A program made the position numbers and the translations under genes. This document shows, piece by piece, positions 1 to 57,983 of a DNA stretch of 64,000 nucleotides; position 1 is the stretch's first letter, and every line of letters begins with the position of its first letter. The stretch is from Sitta carolinensis (lineage: Eukaryota > Chordata > Aves > Passeriformes > Sittidae). The stretch is from assembly GCA_032173965.1 (NCBI GenBank), contig JAVUNC010000019.1, positions 7,812,501-7,876,500 of the forward strand, given 5' to 3'. The notes under the pieces are model-generated. The model saw only the letters and a program-made list of their open reading frames with translations. It did no database searches and was not told the DNA's origin.

Positions 1-420
1 TCTGTCCTCTGCTTATTAATGATTCTCTAGCTTCTGCTAATTAGTCTTAATTCAGTCTTTCTCTTCTTTTGGGTCTGTTTCTTGGCTCTGTGAGTTGGTG
101 GTAACCATCTGTCCCGGCCAGAATTATATTTTATCCAAATGGAGCTGATACAGCCGCTGTTGACTTGTGTTTTTAGTTTTGGGGTCCTGCCAAATGTCCT
201 TGTGGCCCATAAATTCTGCATTCTTTGTGTCCACTATCAGCCGCACATCCTTCTCCCCAGGCTTTGTTAACCTCCCCGAGGTCGGAGATCACCGAAACCC
301 TGGAGCCCTAAACCTTAACGAGGTAATTCTACCCACAAATGTGTCTTTTTAACTCCTGGACGTCACTCGGGGATTGCTCGTGAGCTGCTGTTTCCCGGGT
401 TAAATCTCCTTTGCTGTCGA
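1..420. other. Upstream sequence, no gene seen
   Basis: This is ordinary mixed-composition sequence before the CpG island. Short open frames occur on both strands but none resembles a known protein or has splice or codon support. In other vertebrates the next gene upstream of MSH6 is KCNK12; no KCNK12 exon is recognisable here. A CRE-like GACGTCA lies at about 359-365 and may belong to the MSH6 promoter. Confidence 0.5.
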
Positions 421-597
421 TTAGGCCGGAAAGCACAGGAAGCTCAGGCACGCCAGAACGTCCTTGCCCGGGGAAGCGTTCGGATTCCCGGTTTGGCAGG
501 GGCGGACCCCGCAGCGCTTCCCGCCCCGCAGCGCTTCCCGCCAAGGCCGAGGCGGGCGGGCCGGGCGCGGGTTGGGCCCGCGCTTCCCGCCGCGGCC

Positions 598-14921
<14,324 letters not shown>

Positions 14922-14998
14922 GAGCTCGCACGGCTTTCTCAAGAAGGTGGGAGCAGACAATGTTATGATCTAATAAACTTTATTTTTTAAAAATGACC
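14922..14998 (+). other. MSH6: MSH6 3' UTR (short)
   Basis: Only about 75 bases separate the stop from the likely cleavage site, since the first AATAAA is at 14972-14977. The end coordinate is estimated. This UTR overlaps the end of the FBXO11 transcript on the other strand. Confidence 0.7.
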
Positions 14999-16171
14999 AT
15001 TTTTCCATTGTCTTTCCTAGGAAATTAAACCCTTTAATTCATACCTACCCTCTACATAATGGTTATTGAGTACTCCACAATATATTAAGTCTAGATGTTA
15101 TGGTACATGCATACACTTTCAGGCTGTTGATTACCCACTGTCACCAATACACATAAATGGAAAAAAGCTATGAAACTGTATAGGGCTGTATATATACTTG
15201 TCTCAGCTTCATTAGAGCAGGAAATTGCTGTGATTTCCAGCAGGTTATGTAAATAATGTCCAGACTGTTCAAAAAAAACTATGAACAGAGTAAAGTACAA
15301 GACTGTTTTGAGGAGACTTTCTACTGTGTACTTTAAAACATAGTAAAATTTCTTTCACAAAACTTAGTTACATGGGTACTTTGTTTTATAGTGCATTATA
15401 GTCTAGGAAGTCTCATTAAAACACTCGCTTTTCTTTCTTTTGTTAGGGTGGTTTGAGTACAGACTATTGCTGGGGCAGGGGAGGAGATTATTCTAACTTC
15501 AGAGGACACCAGAAAAATTGCTGGATATAATTTAAGATTAGTGTTTTCTCTTTCATAGAAAGAACGTACATACTGGGACATGAGTACAGTTACAGCAAGT
15601 CTAGGTGTGCTAACAAAAACAGGACACATTCAAGTACAATAAGATTTTTTTGCTTGAAATTAGAAACAAACTACATGAGATTAAAGCATTAAAATCATAT
15701 TTCTCAATCTGAATAAATGTTAAAAAATCAAAAGAAATGCAGAAGTGCTAGCTCACATTTTTACCATGTTACAAAAGCAATTGGTACCCATGTCCATAAA
15801 GGCAGCAACAAAGAATGCTGCTTGTCTACAGAATAGTACTACTGCAAATTGGACTGCGTTTCAATGCTACTTGTAAAAACACCAGCTCTCAGAAGTTGGT
15901 ATCTGTACAAAATTGCAGCTTATTTTTCTTCACTTCTGTCCCTTCAAAGTCTTTGTTTACACAGTAATGCTAAAACGCCCAGTTCTGTTATCCTGAGTCA
16001 ACATATTGCCACTTTCTTTTTTGGTAGGTTGAGCTCCATAGTGTCAACACCTCACACATCCGCTTTAATACAGTCTCTTTCTGCAGAAATGGGCAAGTGT
16101 AACTTCCTCCAAAAAAAAAGTTTTAATAGTTATGATATTAGAATGGCAGGACTTTCTTTCTGAAAAGGAAT
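14960..16171 (-). other. FBXO11: FBXO11 3' UTR
   Basis: About 1.2 kb of AT-rich, non-coding sequence between the FBXO11 stop and the - strand AATAAA at 14979-14984. Cleavage is expected about 10-30 bases beyond, near 14955-14970, and would place the 3' end inside the MSH6 3' UTR. No other gene is supported here. Confidence 0.75.
14972..14984. terminator. Shared bidirectional poly(A) signal of MSH6 and FBXO11
   Basis: AATAAACTTTATT contains the + strand AATAAA (14972-14977, MSH6) and the - strand AATAAA (14979-14984, FBXO11) with one base between. It is palindromic apart from the central base. Between here and the FBXO11 stop I see no other - strand AATAAA, so it is the best poly(A) signal for both genes. 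Confidence 0.85.
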
Positions 16172-46847
<30,676 letters not shown>

Positions 46848-48097
46848 CTATAGAAATTTTCAAGTAAGTACATAGTCAGAAGGGTGGGGAGGAAGTGCTA
46901 GAGAACAGAGAACTTGTAGTACAAAGTCAGAATATCACAGAATCTAAGTTCCTTCATGTGTACTTTCTCCATACATACACAGCAGCTACAGCAACAGTAG
47001 CTTAAGAAAAACCAAACAACCAAAAACCTTTTGGTTTCTCTGCAAGCATTTAATTCTCTATGCTAATTCAATCACCTCATTACTTCAAATTTTTTACCTA
47101 ACACCATCAGCACAATGAGCAACACTGAAGTGTCAATTATTAACTAAATATTATCAAGAAATCCTTCAGTAAACATAGCACTTAGTACAGAACTCAAGAC
47201 TGAGTTTCCCTCAAACATTTTGGGAATAGCTCAGGCAAGCATACAACCTGCAAAATGGAGGTAGCTTTAAATACATACATGCTCTTCACCTAAATTACAC
47301 TTGAAAAAGTAAGAGGATATTTTCTCCTTGCCCTTTAAAAAAGAAGTGCAGAAAGTGTCATGAGTATAATTTTAAAGGTTTTGATTCATTCATTTCAATT
47401 TTCCCTGTTCATATATTTATGGAACATACTTGAAACAAGCAAGAAATAATTACTCATCGCTGCATGCCCTATAACTAACGTAACATTATAAAGCGGCAAG
47501 AATTTTAAAAAGGCCAGAACAAAAAGCATCTAGAAAATAAATTAAAAAACAACTCCACTTAAGAAAAAGGTATACTTTCTGAAGATGCTTAACTGTGAGA
47601 AAGCAATTTTTCATTCCTTTTCATTTTAATTGCCTTTTTCTTCTTAAACTGGGCAAATTGTGATGTGAAAATAATAGCCATAAAAGCAATGCCACAGAGC
47701 CAGCAGTTTTCCTGAATACATTAAGTTGAAGAGACTACTGTAAAAAAAAAAAAAACCACACAAAAAAGAACCCAATATGCCATCAATAAAACTCCCCTAC
47801 TCTTCCAATACTACAGCAGTCTGTTTAAAACACAAACCAATGCAATTTTGAAAATCTTAATCTCATGATTTTCCTAAAGGTTTCTGGTTGGGGGGTTTTT
47901 GCCATAAATGACAAAACACTGAGCTTATATTGGATTATACATACCATGCAGCCTGAGCTGCTATATCAGTGAAAAAACCCCTCAAAACCCCGAACTATTT
48001 TTCCCCTTCCTTAGCAGATATTAATAAACAGCAACCTTGCCATGTACCATTAGAAATTACAAGACTGCCACAGCAGCCAAACAGAGGACAGAGGTGT

Positions 48098-48119
48098 GAA
48101 GATGAAGATGAAGATGAAG
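48098..48119. repeat. Short GAAGAT tandem repeat
   Basis: About three and a half GAAGAT units in FBXO11 intron 1. Confidence 0.9.
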
Positions 48120-51100
48120 TTCACTGGTGATGTGGACACCTCCACAGAGCCCTCAGAGCTATAGAGAAGACCTTCATCAGCTCATTAACCCACCTGAAAA
48201 CTGACCTGCAAGGAACTCCATGCCAGTCCAGCAGCTGGAACAGCTCAGCACAGCCACAAGACCACATGACTGGGAAGAACCACCAACAGCACAGGTTTTT
48301 AAGGACAGAAGTGCACTGTGAAATTTCTATCAAGACTCACCACTTTTTAAAAGACAGCCACCTCTGAAACTTCAGCTAGAAGCTGGCTCACACTCCCTGT
48401 GTGCTGCTTCCCAGGCACACCTCCCATCTGACCACTTCACTGCCTAGGAAGGATAAGTATTTATGAATTATGCAAAAAGCCTAAAGGACACTGACAGATG
48501 AACTGTAGAGAATTTTCCTGTGAAGGCGTGTGTGGCTCAGCACTGCCTGTGGGAGGTCAGTGACCTCAGAGCAGACTCAAGGCACACTCATGATTCAGTC
48601 ACTTGGTTTTACCCATTTCTTTCCATCTCTGATCGAAAAGACCCTCTCAATTTACCAAGGCAGGCAGGAGACAGAAGCTGCCACAGGAGAGCTCCCAGCC
48701 TTCCCTGGCACACCAGAGCAGAAAAGCAGCCGTGGGTGTGAAGCAAGCCCTGCCAGCAGGAATTCAGGCACCACCACCAGCCCCAAGGCTCCCCACAGCA
48801 AAACACCCAAATGTACTCACACACTGCAGCAGGGACAGATTTTGCAGCCCTAGTTTCTGTTTTAGATTTGATAGAGTAACTATGATTACTGTTGCTAATA
48901 TCCTTCAGATATTAAACCTGAGGATTTTGAGCATAGTGTCTCAAGCTCCCCCTGCTCCCCTATTTTGCATTGAAGACACAAGATGACTGTCAGAACAGCT
49001 AGGTTTTTCCCCCTGTTCTGGATGGTCAGTACAACAGTCCAAAACTGCCACATGAAACACAGCAACAGCATAATAAGCAAAGATAACAGGCAGAAAAAAA
49101 ATAGAAGGCAAAGCAGAGAATTTCTATCTCTGAGTAAGTGATGGAAAGGGCATGGATAAACCCCAAGCAGGTAGGTCTTCAGAAGAACACCCATGGAGGC
49201 CACAAAGGTCAGAACACATTACTGCTAGAAAGAGACAGCAGAAGCCTGTGGGGTAAAATGGAAGGAAAGGTCAGCTGGGCTAAAACACTGAAGGACTGCC
49301 TAGGCAGAAGAGAAATATATTCATTTTCTTACAGTGTGTTTAGGAAAATAGCAGGAGTTCCACTAAAAGACCTCTCTTCTAGCACAGATGACATTAAGGG
49401 ATATGCACACACTCACAGCAGGTATCAGAAGCAATAAAATCTTCCTTTTTCCATCTGAACACCAAGTAAGATGAGGGAAGGGTACCGTGATGACTCTCAC
49501 CAGCAGTTTGTGCCACACTTCTGTGAGACTTCTGCACAGATTTCTGACACTTCAGGAATAACAACTGATGCTATTTTTCCAGATGCAGCCTGTGTAGCTA
49601 CTGCCAAGTGAAACAGTAACAGGAAGCCTGAAGGTCCTGCATGATCTCTCAGAGCAATAGCCTTGGTGTTTGGTTTTAGCCTTCCAGATGCTCCCTGTAA
49701 GCTCTGGGCAGACTAAAGCAGCTACAGTGGAAGGCTTTCAGAGAGATGCTGCTCACAAAGTAATACTTCTTCAACACTGCGCATTGCCCTTCCCTGAGCA
49801 AGAAAACTCCTAAACCACACTTCAAGAGCTCTATTTTGAAAATCCTTCCCTAAAAAACACTTCAACATACACCTGCTTTAGAGCAGAAATGTCTGTTTTA
49901 AAATACAGAAGCTCAGTGCCTTCAAAATATTTTAAAACCCTATTTTAAAGTGTAACAGTATCAGGCAGTAACATACATAAAAACCATTATAATCACATTT
50001 GTTGATGATAGAAGCATAAAAGTCAATAAACAAATTTGGAAGAGTGTGCGTGTAACATTAATATCATCATACAAACACCTGCTGAAATGACTGCCAGATG
50101 CTCTCACAATTTTAACCAAGTCAATATGTTTGCAGTTTTTAAGAGATTAAATTAAGCTGAGTCTGCTCTCAAATAAAAATATTTACCCAAGTATTTTACA
50201 CCAATTATATTGTACAGTAAGATAAAATAATTCCAAATAAAATCATGTTTACTGAACTTTGTGACTCTGACAAGTCAAAACCTAAATTTAAATGAAAAAT
50301 TCTCTCATCTGATAGTTCAAAATGACTCATGAACCTGAACTGTAACACTATAAGCTTCAAGACCAACAAAGACCAAAAGCAACAGATACTTCCAGGAGGA
50401 AAAGAAGAAAAACCTGCCATTCTGGCAACTGCTGTCAAGAGTGCTTTGTATTCCACAGATGCTGTAGGAATGAGTACACAAAATAAAGAAAAAATAAAAT
50501 TATACAATTGTCTTCTTTTGTTTCATGAAGACATAAGTTGCAGAGAAGTGACAAAGTGTTATCAAGAGCTATTTATTAAAAAATATAGAAACCTAGGTCA
50601 CTTCTAGAGAAAATTTATTGTGTACATGACATCTTTTCCAAAACATGCACATGGTTTCATTTCTACTTTATATGCATTCAGATGTTTCCAAAATGCATCA
50701 TAAATAAAAATGACAACTGTAAGATTGATAAATTCCTTAAAATAAAAAGAAAAAAGCTTTAAATTCCCGCAATAGACTCATCATAAAAAAGAAAAAGGGG
50801 GAGAGAGTCTCAAGGAAGGCAGGTCCTCCACTAATCTGTAGGGTTTGATCACTTAAGTTTTTACTCTGCAACATCACATTTTTGCGCTGGTTTTTTCTAC
50901 CTTCCCCAAACTGGGCAGGAGGAGCAAAATCAACCAAACAAAAAGAACTGTAGTCAAGAGAAGCAGAGTCCTGGGGTGGCAGATATTTCCAAACAGACAC
51001 AGCACTGAGATTGCTCCTGCAGGCTGGGGAAGAAAGTGGCGAGAAACCTAACCAACTGGTTTTAAGACAGGAAAATCCATACCAAATTGAGAGTAGATCT

Positions 51101-54100
51101 AGAAGAGCAGCTCTGAAAAAAAGTTAATCTATCCTGAACCTATTTGAATGAAGCCATGATTCATATTGCCTATCAAACAAATTTTAACAGGAAGAGTTCA
51201 TTAAATAGTGTTTTAAGTAGAACTAGTACAACCTCAGAATGAAATAATAAACTATTAAAACAAAAAAACACTTCCAACACTGTCCATCTTCATAACTAGA
51301 AGAAAACACGAGTTAAGCAACTAAAAATGTTAACTGATACAGCTCATTTGTTCTGGATTGAGTTCATCTTGACATAAACCTGGCAAAAAACATATCAAGC
51401 ATCCTGCCAGCCTGTGAGATGACAGCCCCAACTACTTGACTGGATCCACTTCTGGATTAGCTCAAAACTCCAACAGAGAAGAAAGGATGACACAAACTTA
51501 AGGGACAGAAAGGTAGCCCCAACAGAGCTAACAATGAAGGCAAACAACTTACAGAACAGAAATACAAGGCAGTTCTGTATTTGCACTTACAGCAACATCT
51601 CTGCAACAAACTGCCAACCCAAAAAACAAGCAGAACACACCCACCCACCATTCTCCTTTAAGGAGCAAGTCTCTGGGAGTAAGCTGTTAAATAAATGCAC
51701 ATATCAGGAGTGTGACTGACACTCATCCTGTGTCCTTGAAAACATTCCTAACAAGTGGCTGACACCTGAAAGCAGATACAGTACCAAAACATGAAAGATA
51801 CTGAATATAGAATTTGCACACACTACTCTGTATCTCAGAGCAAAGGTTTCTCACACCAGTAGAGGCTTACCCGTTGATTCCAGGCAGCATTTAAGGATTA
51901 GTTTAAATTATGGATGGCTTAAGGTTGCTTTTGAAATGGAGACCATTTTCTTTTGGGAGCTAGCTGAGGACCTCTCTAAAGACAAAAAAACACTAGCTAG
52001 GAATAACATGACCAAAAAAAGCAAGTGCACCCCCAGAAACCCCCACCCAAAGCAAACAAACCCCCTAAAAAAATGAGAAAGATGATGCGCAAATTTTTTT
52101 TACAGTCAAATTCCACTTCACTCAAGTGGACCTGGAATGTTAAAAACATGGTATTAAAATAAGGAACTGAAAACTCCTTTGCTACTAACATAAAAAACTA
52201 ATAAATACTGTGATACATTTTTTAATTACTACAGAAAGAAACCCTGCAGTAGTTTTCAAGCATTATCCGGAGCAGCTCAGCTCACAGAAAGGTAAACTCT
52301 AAAAGGTACTATTTTGTGTAAAGTTCTGATGGAACTGGCCAACAAGAAGGATTAACCTCTGCCTGGAGACAAAGCTGTTTGGAACTGGAAGAGACCCTGA
52401 AAGAAGAAGATTCTGAGTCAGAACTGCTACTCTGAGTAGCAGGCTCTCCGATTGGAAAGGGGACAGACCTAACATTAAAAATGTATGCTTTCTTAAAGAC
52501 TACAGAAAGATCAGACTTCCTGAATGCCATATGGAATAAAGAGATTCTGCCTTCTGGGAAGTAACAACCAGACACAATAATCATTACTGACTACTAGAAT
52601 ATTTTAAATATACATAAAATTTCTTACTGACAATAAACCAAAGATATACAACAATACGCAAAGCATACTGTAGCTTTGAACAGTTTATCAAATAAACAAA
52701 AATTGTGTGGAATATGTTGGAATTATCCTGTATGATATTTATTTCTTAAATTGAAAGGTGGGGGAAAACTATGCTTAAATTGTAAGTCATAATACTTGTA
52801 AAGAGCAAAATTTAAGAAACACACACACCACACCACCTTCCACCCAGAGGATCAAACAGCACCTTTTCTGCAGCTACATTTTAAGCTTTTAAACATCAAT
52901 GCTCAAATAAGACATCTTATTACTCTTCTGGAAATAGGCTGTGCAGTCATGATGGCCGAAAAAGTGTAAGAATAGATCAGACACTCAGACTCTGTCTGTA
53001 TTTATTCAGAAGCTCATGTTCATTTTACAACATATTTAGAAGTATTTTCTACAAGAAAAGCAACTACTCCTAGCTACATAGAGAGTTTCTTAAAGCTGAG
53101 TTTATTTCTTAGTGTTATTCTTAGATAACAGTTAATTTCCATGAGATCATAAGAATGTGATCTTTTCTCCTGCTCAGCACATTGTGAAGCCCACTACAAC
53201 ATCCTTCACCCAGGACACTCAAACCAGACAGACCACCCTCCCTCAAAGGTCTGCTAGGTCAGCTGGCACCCCCAGGACGATGCCTAGGAAAACATGGCTT
53301 ACACAGCAAGGCAAAAACTTAAGTTCTGAGAGCTGGCACAAACCAGACCAACAGAAAAGGAGACAACTGGGAAAGATACACTGGCTGCAAGCCCAAAACT
53401 TGTCCTCATCTCTATTTCTTTAAAAATTATCAACAGTCACAAATGGCTATTCACATCTTTACGCTTGATTCCCTAAGGAGCTCACAGTCCAAAACCACCT
53501 AGCACAGAAAACCTATGTTAACACCAGTTAAAAAAACCTCCAGCTACTATGAAGAATATATTCCTTTTCAGAAGTCAGGATCAAAAAATGATAACGAGGA
53601 TTTGATGAAAAATTCCAGTTTCTTTCCACAACCATGCCCCCAAAAGAGATATTCAACATCAGGTTAAAGACTGAGTTTCTAAAAAAAAAAAATCATTAAC
53701 ATGCACATTTTTATTAGACACACAGAATAATTGTGCAAGTACCTGCATACTTGAGCTACTTGTTAAATAACTCATTTTAGAGAGGGAAGAAAAAGATCTT
53801 TTTCTTAGCACAAGCAGCTCTAATGATCAGCACTAGCACATAGAACTGATAAACTAGAATTAGAAGACAGATTTTATATTCTGGTATTTTTTTTTAATGA
53901 CATTGTTTTCCCAAACTGATGATAATAGTATTATAGCACCATCTATAACGTTTAGCAAAGTAATAAACAACTCTCCAGGTGGCTGCTGTGCAAGTGTTAA
54001 AGGAGCTTCCCTCCCTGCTTAACAGGCAGCTTGACTTCTGCTCTGACAAGCTTTCATTGAGAAGGGACAAGGAACCCTTTTTGGGTGCATTCCTCATTAA

Positions 54101-56587
54101 GAAAGCAATACTCTCAAAGCTGTGGCCTTGCTGCATGGCTCCTTGATGCTACAGAGAAAAAGCTGACCAAGTAGATTTTAAGGTTCAGAAATACAGTGCT
54201 AAGAGCCTTTCACTGTTACATTTCTGAGTGACACTAAATAAAACAGACTATTACTAAAAGCTGATGTTTTGGGGGGTTTTTTTTGGGCTATTGTGATGAC
54301 TATACTCAAGATTCCAAGTAGGACCACCAATTAAAATTTCTACCTGGCCATATCTCTTCATTTGTTAGGGCAGTCAGACTACCAGTCCCAAAGGTCATCT
54401 CCCCCTCTCTGGTTGAAATACAGCAACTTTCATCTCATTAGCAAGCACAGCCAGTGAGAACAATATAAACGGCTGAAATAGGTTTGAGTATTGCCACTTT
54501 ATTCTGACCAGAAAGATGCTTCTGATTAATCCTCATACTCCAAGTTCAGGCAGTACTTCAAAGTGCCTGAACAAAGAGGTGAGAATGGAACCCTGTGACC
54601 ACACCCTTGGGGCCTACAAAAAATTCCAAAAATCCCATTTTATCAGGAAGTAAAGTGTCTCTGAGGCAGGAAGGAATTATAGATTCTCCAACAGCAACAC
54701 CAAAGTCACTAGAACATGTAAACACAGGAACTGTGGAACCAGTCACTGGTACTTTAATAATAAAAAAAAAGCTGCAAACACATCCTCCACCAAACCAACC
54801 AACAAAACAAACCATTAAAAAAATTTAAACCCAGAGAACTTGCTTCCATAAATAGTGATGTCAGTCAAATGGCTGGACATTACCAGGACGAAAACCAGCC
54901 TCCAAAACTCAGGAGAAAAATGTTCTAACTAGCATATGTAAAATTAGTAAGAGATACTTACTTGTGAGGCCAGATTATGTCTAATAAGCAGAGAGTAGCT
55001 GAACTATGAAGCAGAAACCTTACCTTATTTAATTAGACTAAGTCCCGGATTTCTTGATACCAATAACTCCAGAAAAATAATTAGAAGTTTGTAATTTCCT
55101 CTTTGTATTAACTTCTGGCAATAATTATTTTCAGCCTCACCTCCTTTAGCACTGCTGAACTGAAAAAGGAGCAGAACACTATTCATTTCTTCTCTAGTTG
55201 AGTTTCTGATATCTTTGAAAAAATTCAGGGCAAACCCACAGTCTAGGAATGAGTAAATTCAATGAGAATGCAGAGATTTCACTTAACGCATCCGCAACTT
55301 ACACTTGAAGTTTCCTACAGTCCCTAACTGACCCATTTATAGGAATTTTCTGTGATCCACAGGAAACCACGAGAAACACAGCTCCTCTTGAAAGAGCAGT
55401 AAAACAATTCACAAGTCTCATTATGAATTAATGCTATTGCAGCTATTCAAGCATAACCCCTGTAAAACACCATCTGAAGGCACAACCATTACACCTAATT
55501 GTCAGGAAATGAACACCTCCCACAGGTTTCACTGTCATGAGCCACATCTGCAGAACACTGTTGTAACACAGGCAGAAGAAAATACACACCTCCTGCTACT
55601 AAGTGTAGTAGCAGATTTGGAGATACTTGCCATGCAAAGCCATCTGCCTTCCATGGACTCTCCATCAGAAGTGACTGACATCTATCAATACATTGGCCCA
55701 GCTGAAACCTCGTTATGCCAAAGAGCAGTTTTGATGAACCTTAGGAAATTCCTGTTATAGTGCTTCAGAATTAAAAGACCTTCTGAAATGCCTGGCATGA
55801 CAAGGAAAAGCAGTCATGATCTATCTTGCAGTGGCAAAAAGGCTAAGGGAAAAACCAACCAAGATGAAAGGCCAGACAGTTCTTTTTGTGTGCTGGGTTC
55901 CGAGGGGTACAGCCACTATTATCTCAAAGAAAGGAAGCAAGAGGAGGAAAACTGTATTAATAATACTTTACAGCTTACTGGGTTGGGCTGTCTTTCTTCC
56001 CTACTGTACCAAGCAAAGTTTCCAAGCTGACCATTAGTCTATGACAAAGCAGAGAAACGCCAAACAGCCCAGGAGAAAAAATGTGGATCTTGTAACCTTG
56101 ACAGATTGCTGGGAGGAAAACATGCCTTGTGCTAACACCCCTTGCAATTTTGGATGTTCAAGAGCATGTCTCCAGAAAAAGCAACTGTGCACACTGCAAA
56201 AGGAAAAAAAAAATAATTCTGCTACCTTTTTTTGCAATTTCCCCTTATTATTACACTGATACTGAACAAGCACACTGTTTTCTCCTGCTGCCCTAGTACT
56301 ACAATCAACACACCAAATTTCAAATGTTACAGCTGAAATGAAAAAACCTCCAAAATCCAAAGAAACTCCAGCACATACACCCCCCACAAAGAAACTGAAA
56401 TACCACTATAAGAACACCATAACTAACAACAGTATCCTGAAAACATAAATACATTAGACTGAAGAGGAAAAAAATTAAAAATCATTAGCTCCTGCCAAAT
56501 TACTGCTCTTTTTTTTTTTTCTATGAAAGAGACCCCTTGTTATAAGACAGTTATTTTTAACCTTTCAAGAATGGCTATTTAATGAAA

Positions 56588-56634
56588 ATATTTTATATAT
56601 ATATATATATATAATTATATATTATATAATATAG
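56588..56634. repeat. AT-rich simple repeat
   Basis: A run of alternating TA followed by imperfect ATT/ATA units in FBXO11 intron 1. Confidence 0.9.
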
Positions 56635-57917
56635 TGTGTGTTGATTATGCCAGAAACATGCATACACAAAAAAAGGAAAGTAAGCATCTTATCCTTGAAT
56701 TAGTCAAAAATATGTAGTATTTAACATACTCTGTAGTAAGGCTGAATTTTACAAGCCTAACTGTGGCAGGGTTTACACACTTATCTGATCCTTATCCTGA
56801 AAACTTCTTAATGACTATTCCTACTATTCTATTCCTTAAATTACCAACTCCAAGGTGCCTGTCAAGAGCAGGAAGGCATGGTTCAGTTCAGCTTCAGGGA
56901 AATAACTGAGAAAACAATGCGTGGAACCATAGCAAGTGCGATTGTCAGGGTACAGGAGGGAAATACTCATTTGCCAGCATATATGTTATTAAGATGGGTT
57001 AAGAAATCTGTCATCAAACTATAGAACACCACTGCAGTAGTCAACATCTGATTCAAACCTAAATTATTTAAGAGCTACAGTAAAAATTAAAAACTGCTGA
57101 CAACACCAAATACTGTAGGACTAAGGACCTACCTAAACCCAAGCTGCTTTGAGAAAAAGTAAATCCCACACAGAGGACTACTGTCATTATTCAAACCTAC
57201 TCTGAGAGATAAAAGCTAAATAACTTTTCTACCAAGTTTCTACCAAGTAGTAATACATGATTTAAATACAAATTGGAAGAACAGGATCATCTGTTTCCCA
57301 CTGCCAACATGTGTTGCAAAACAAACATGAGGAAAGCTGGAAAGAGGGTTTTGTATTATAAGTTCAAGGAAATTGCAGGATAGGGAGGACACTCTGTTCT
57401 TCCTTGCCCTGTAGACTAAGGATCTCCTAAACACCCCAGTTCTGAAGTTACCAGTCTTGGATATCTGGAGAGGGAAAAAAAAAATAAAATTACATTCTGA
57501 TTTTATTAGAAAACCAAATGGCATACTTTTGCTACATTAATCAAGTTTTTACTTTTTTTTTTTGTTTGTTTTCTCTGCCTTTAAATAGAACTTTTTTAAA
57601 ACGAGGTTTATTTTTACAGACACTTGCTTCTTTTTTCAAACCTAAACACTGTGTGAATTCTACACACATTACGTTATCCAGCCCATTCCACAGCACTGCA
57701 TGACCAACCACCCCCCAACACTCAGCTGGTTTGAACTTTCCTGTTTTCAACTGCAAGGAAAACAGGCTGTCAGATGCTGACTGATGATGTATCTTTGCCA
57801 TTAAAAGCAGTATCATGCATGAAATGCTGCATCAATGAACTTCTAAAAGCTTTTTTTAAGGAGCTATTAAATTTCCATTAGTAATTCCAATTAACACTGT
57901 CATTTCACATCGTGAGG

Positions 57918-57927
57918 AGCTGTTAGA

Positions 57928-57974
<47 letters not shown>

Positions 57975-57983
57975 CTAACAGCT
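57918..57983. repeat. TA/CA microsatellite with palindromic unique flanks
   Basis: A (TA)n(CA)n(TA)n block is bounded by AGCTGTTAGATAT at 57918-57930 and its exact reverse complement ATATCTAACAGCT at 57971-57983. The whole segment can fold into one hairpin with at least 20 bp of stem (57918-57937 with 57964-57983). Confidence 0.85.

Noticed and set aside
55431..55760. 109-residue open frame in FBXO11 intron 1
   Set aside because: No recognisable domain, splice or codon support; length is compatible with chance in a 17-kb intron.
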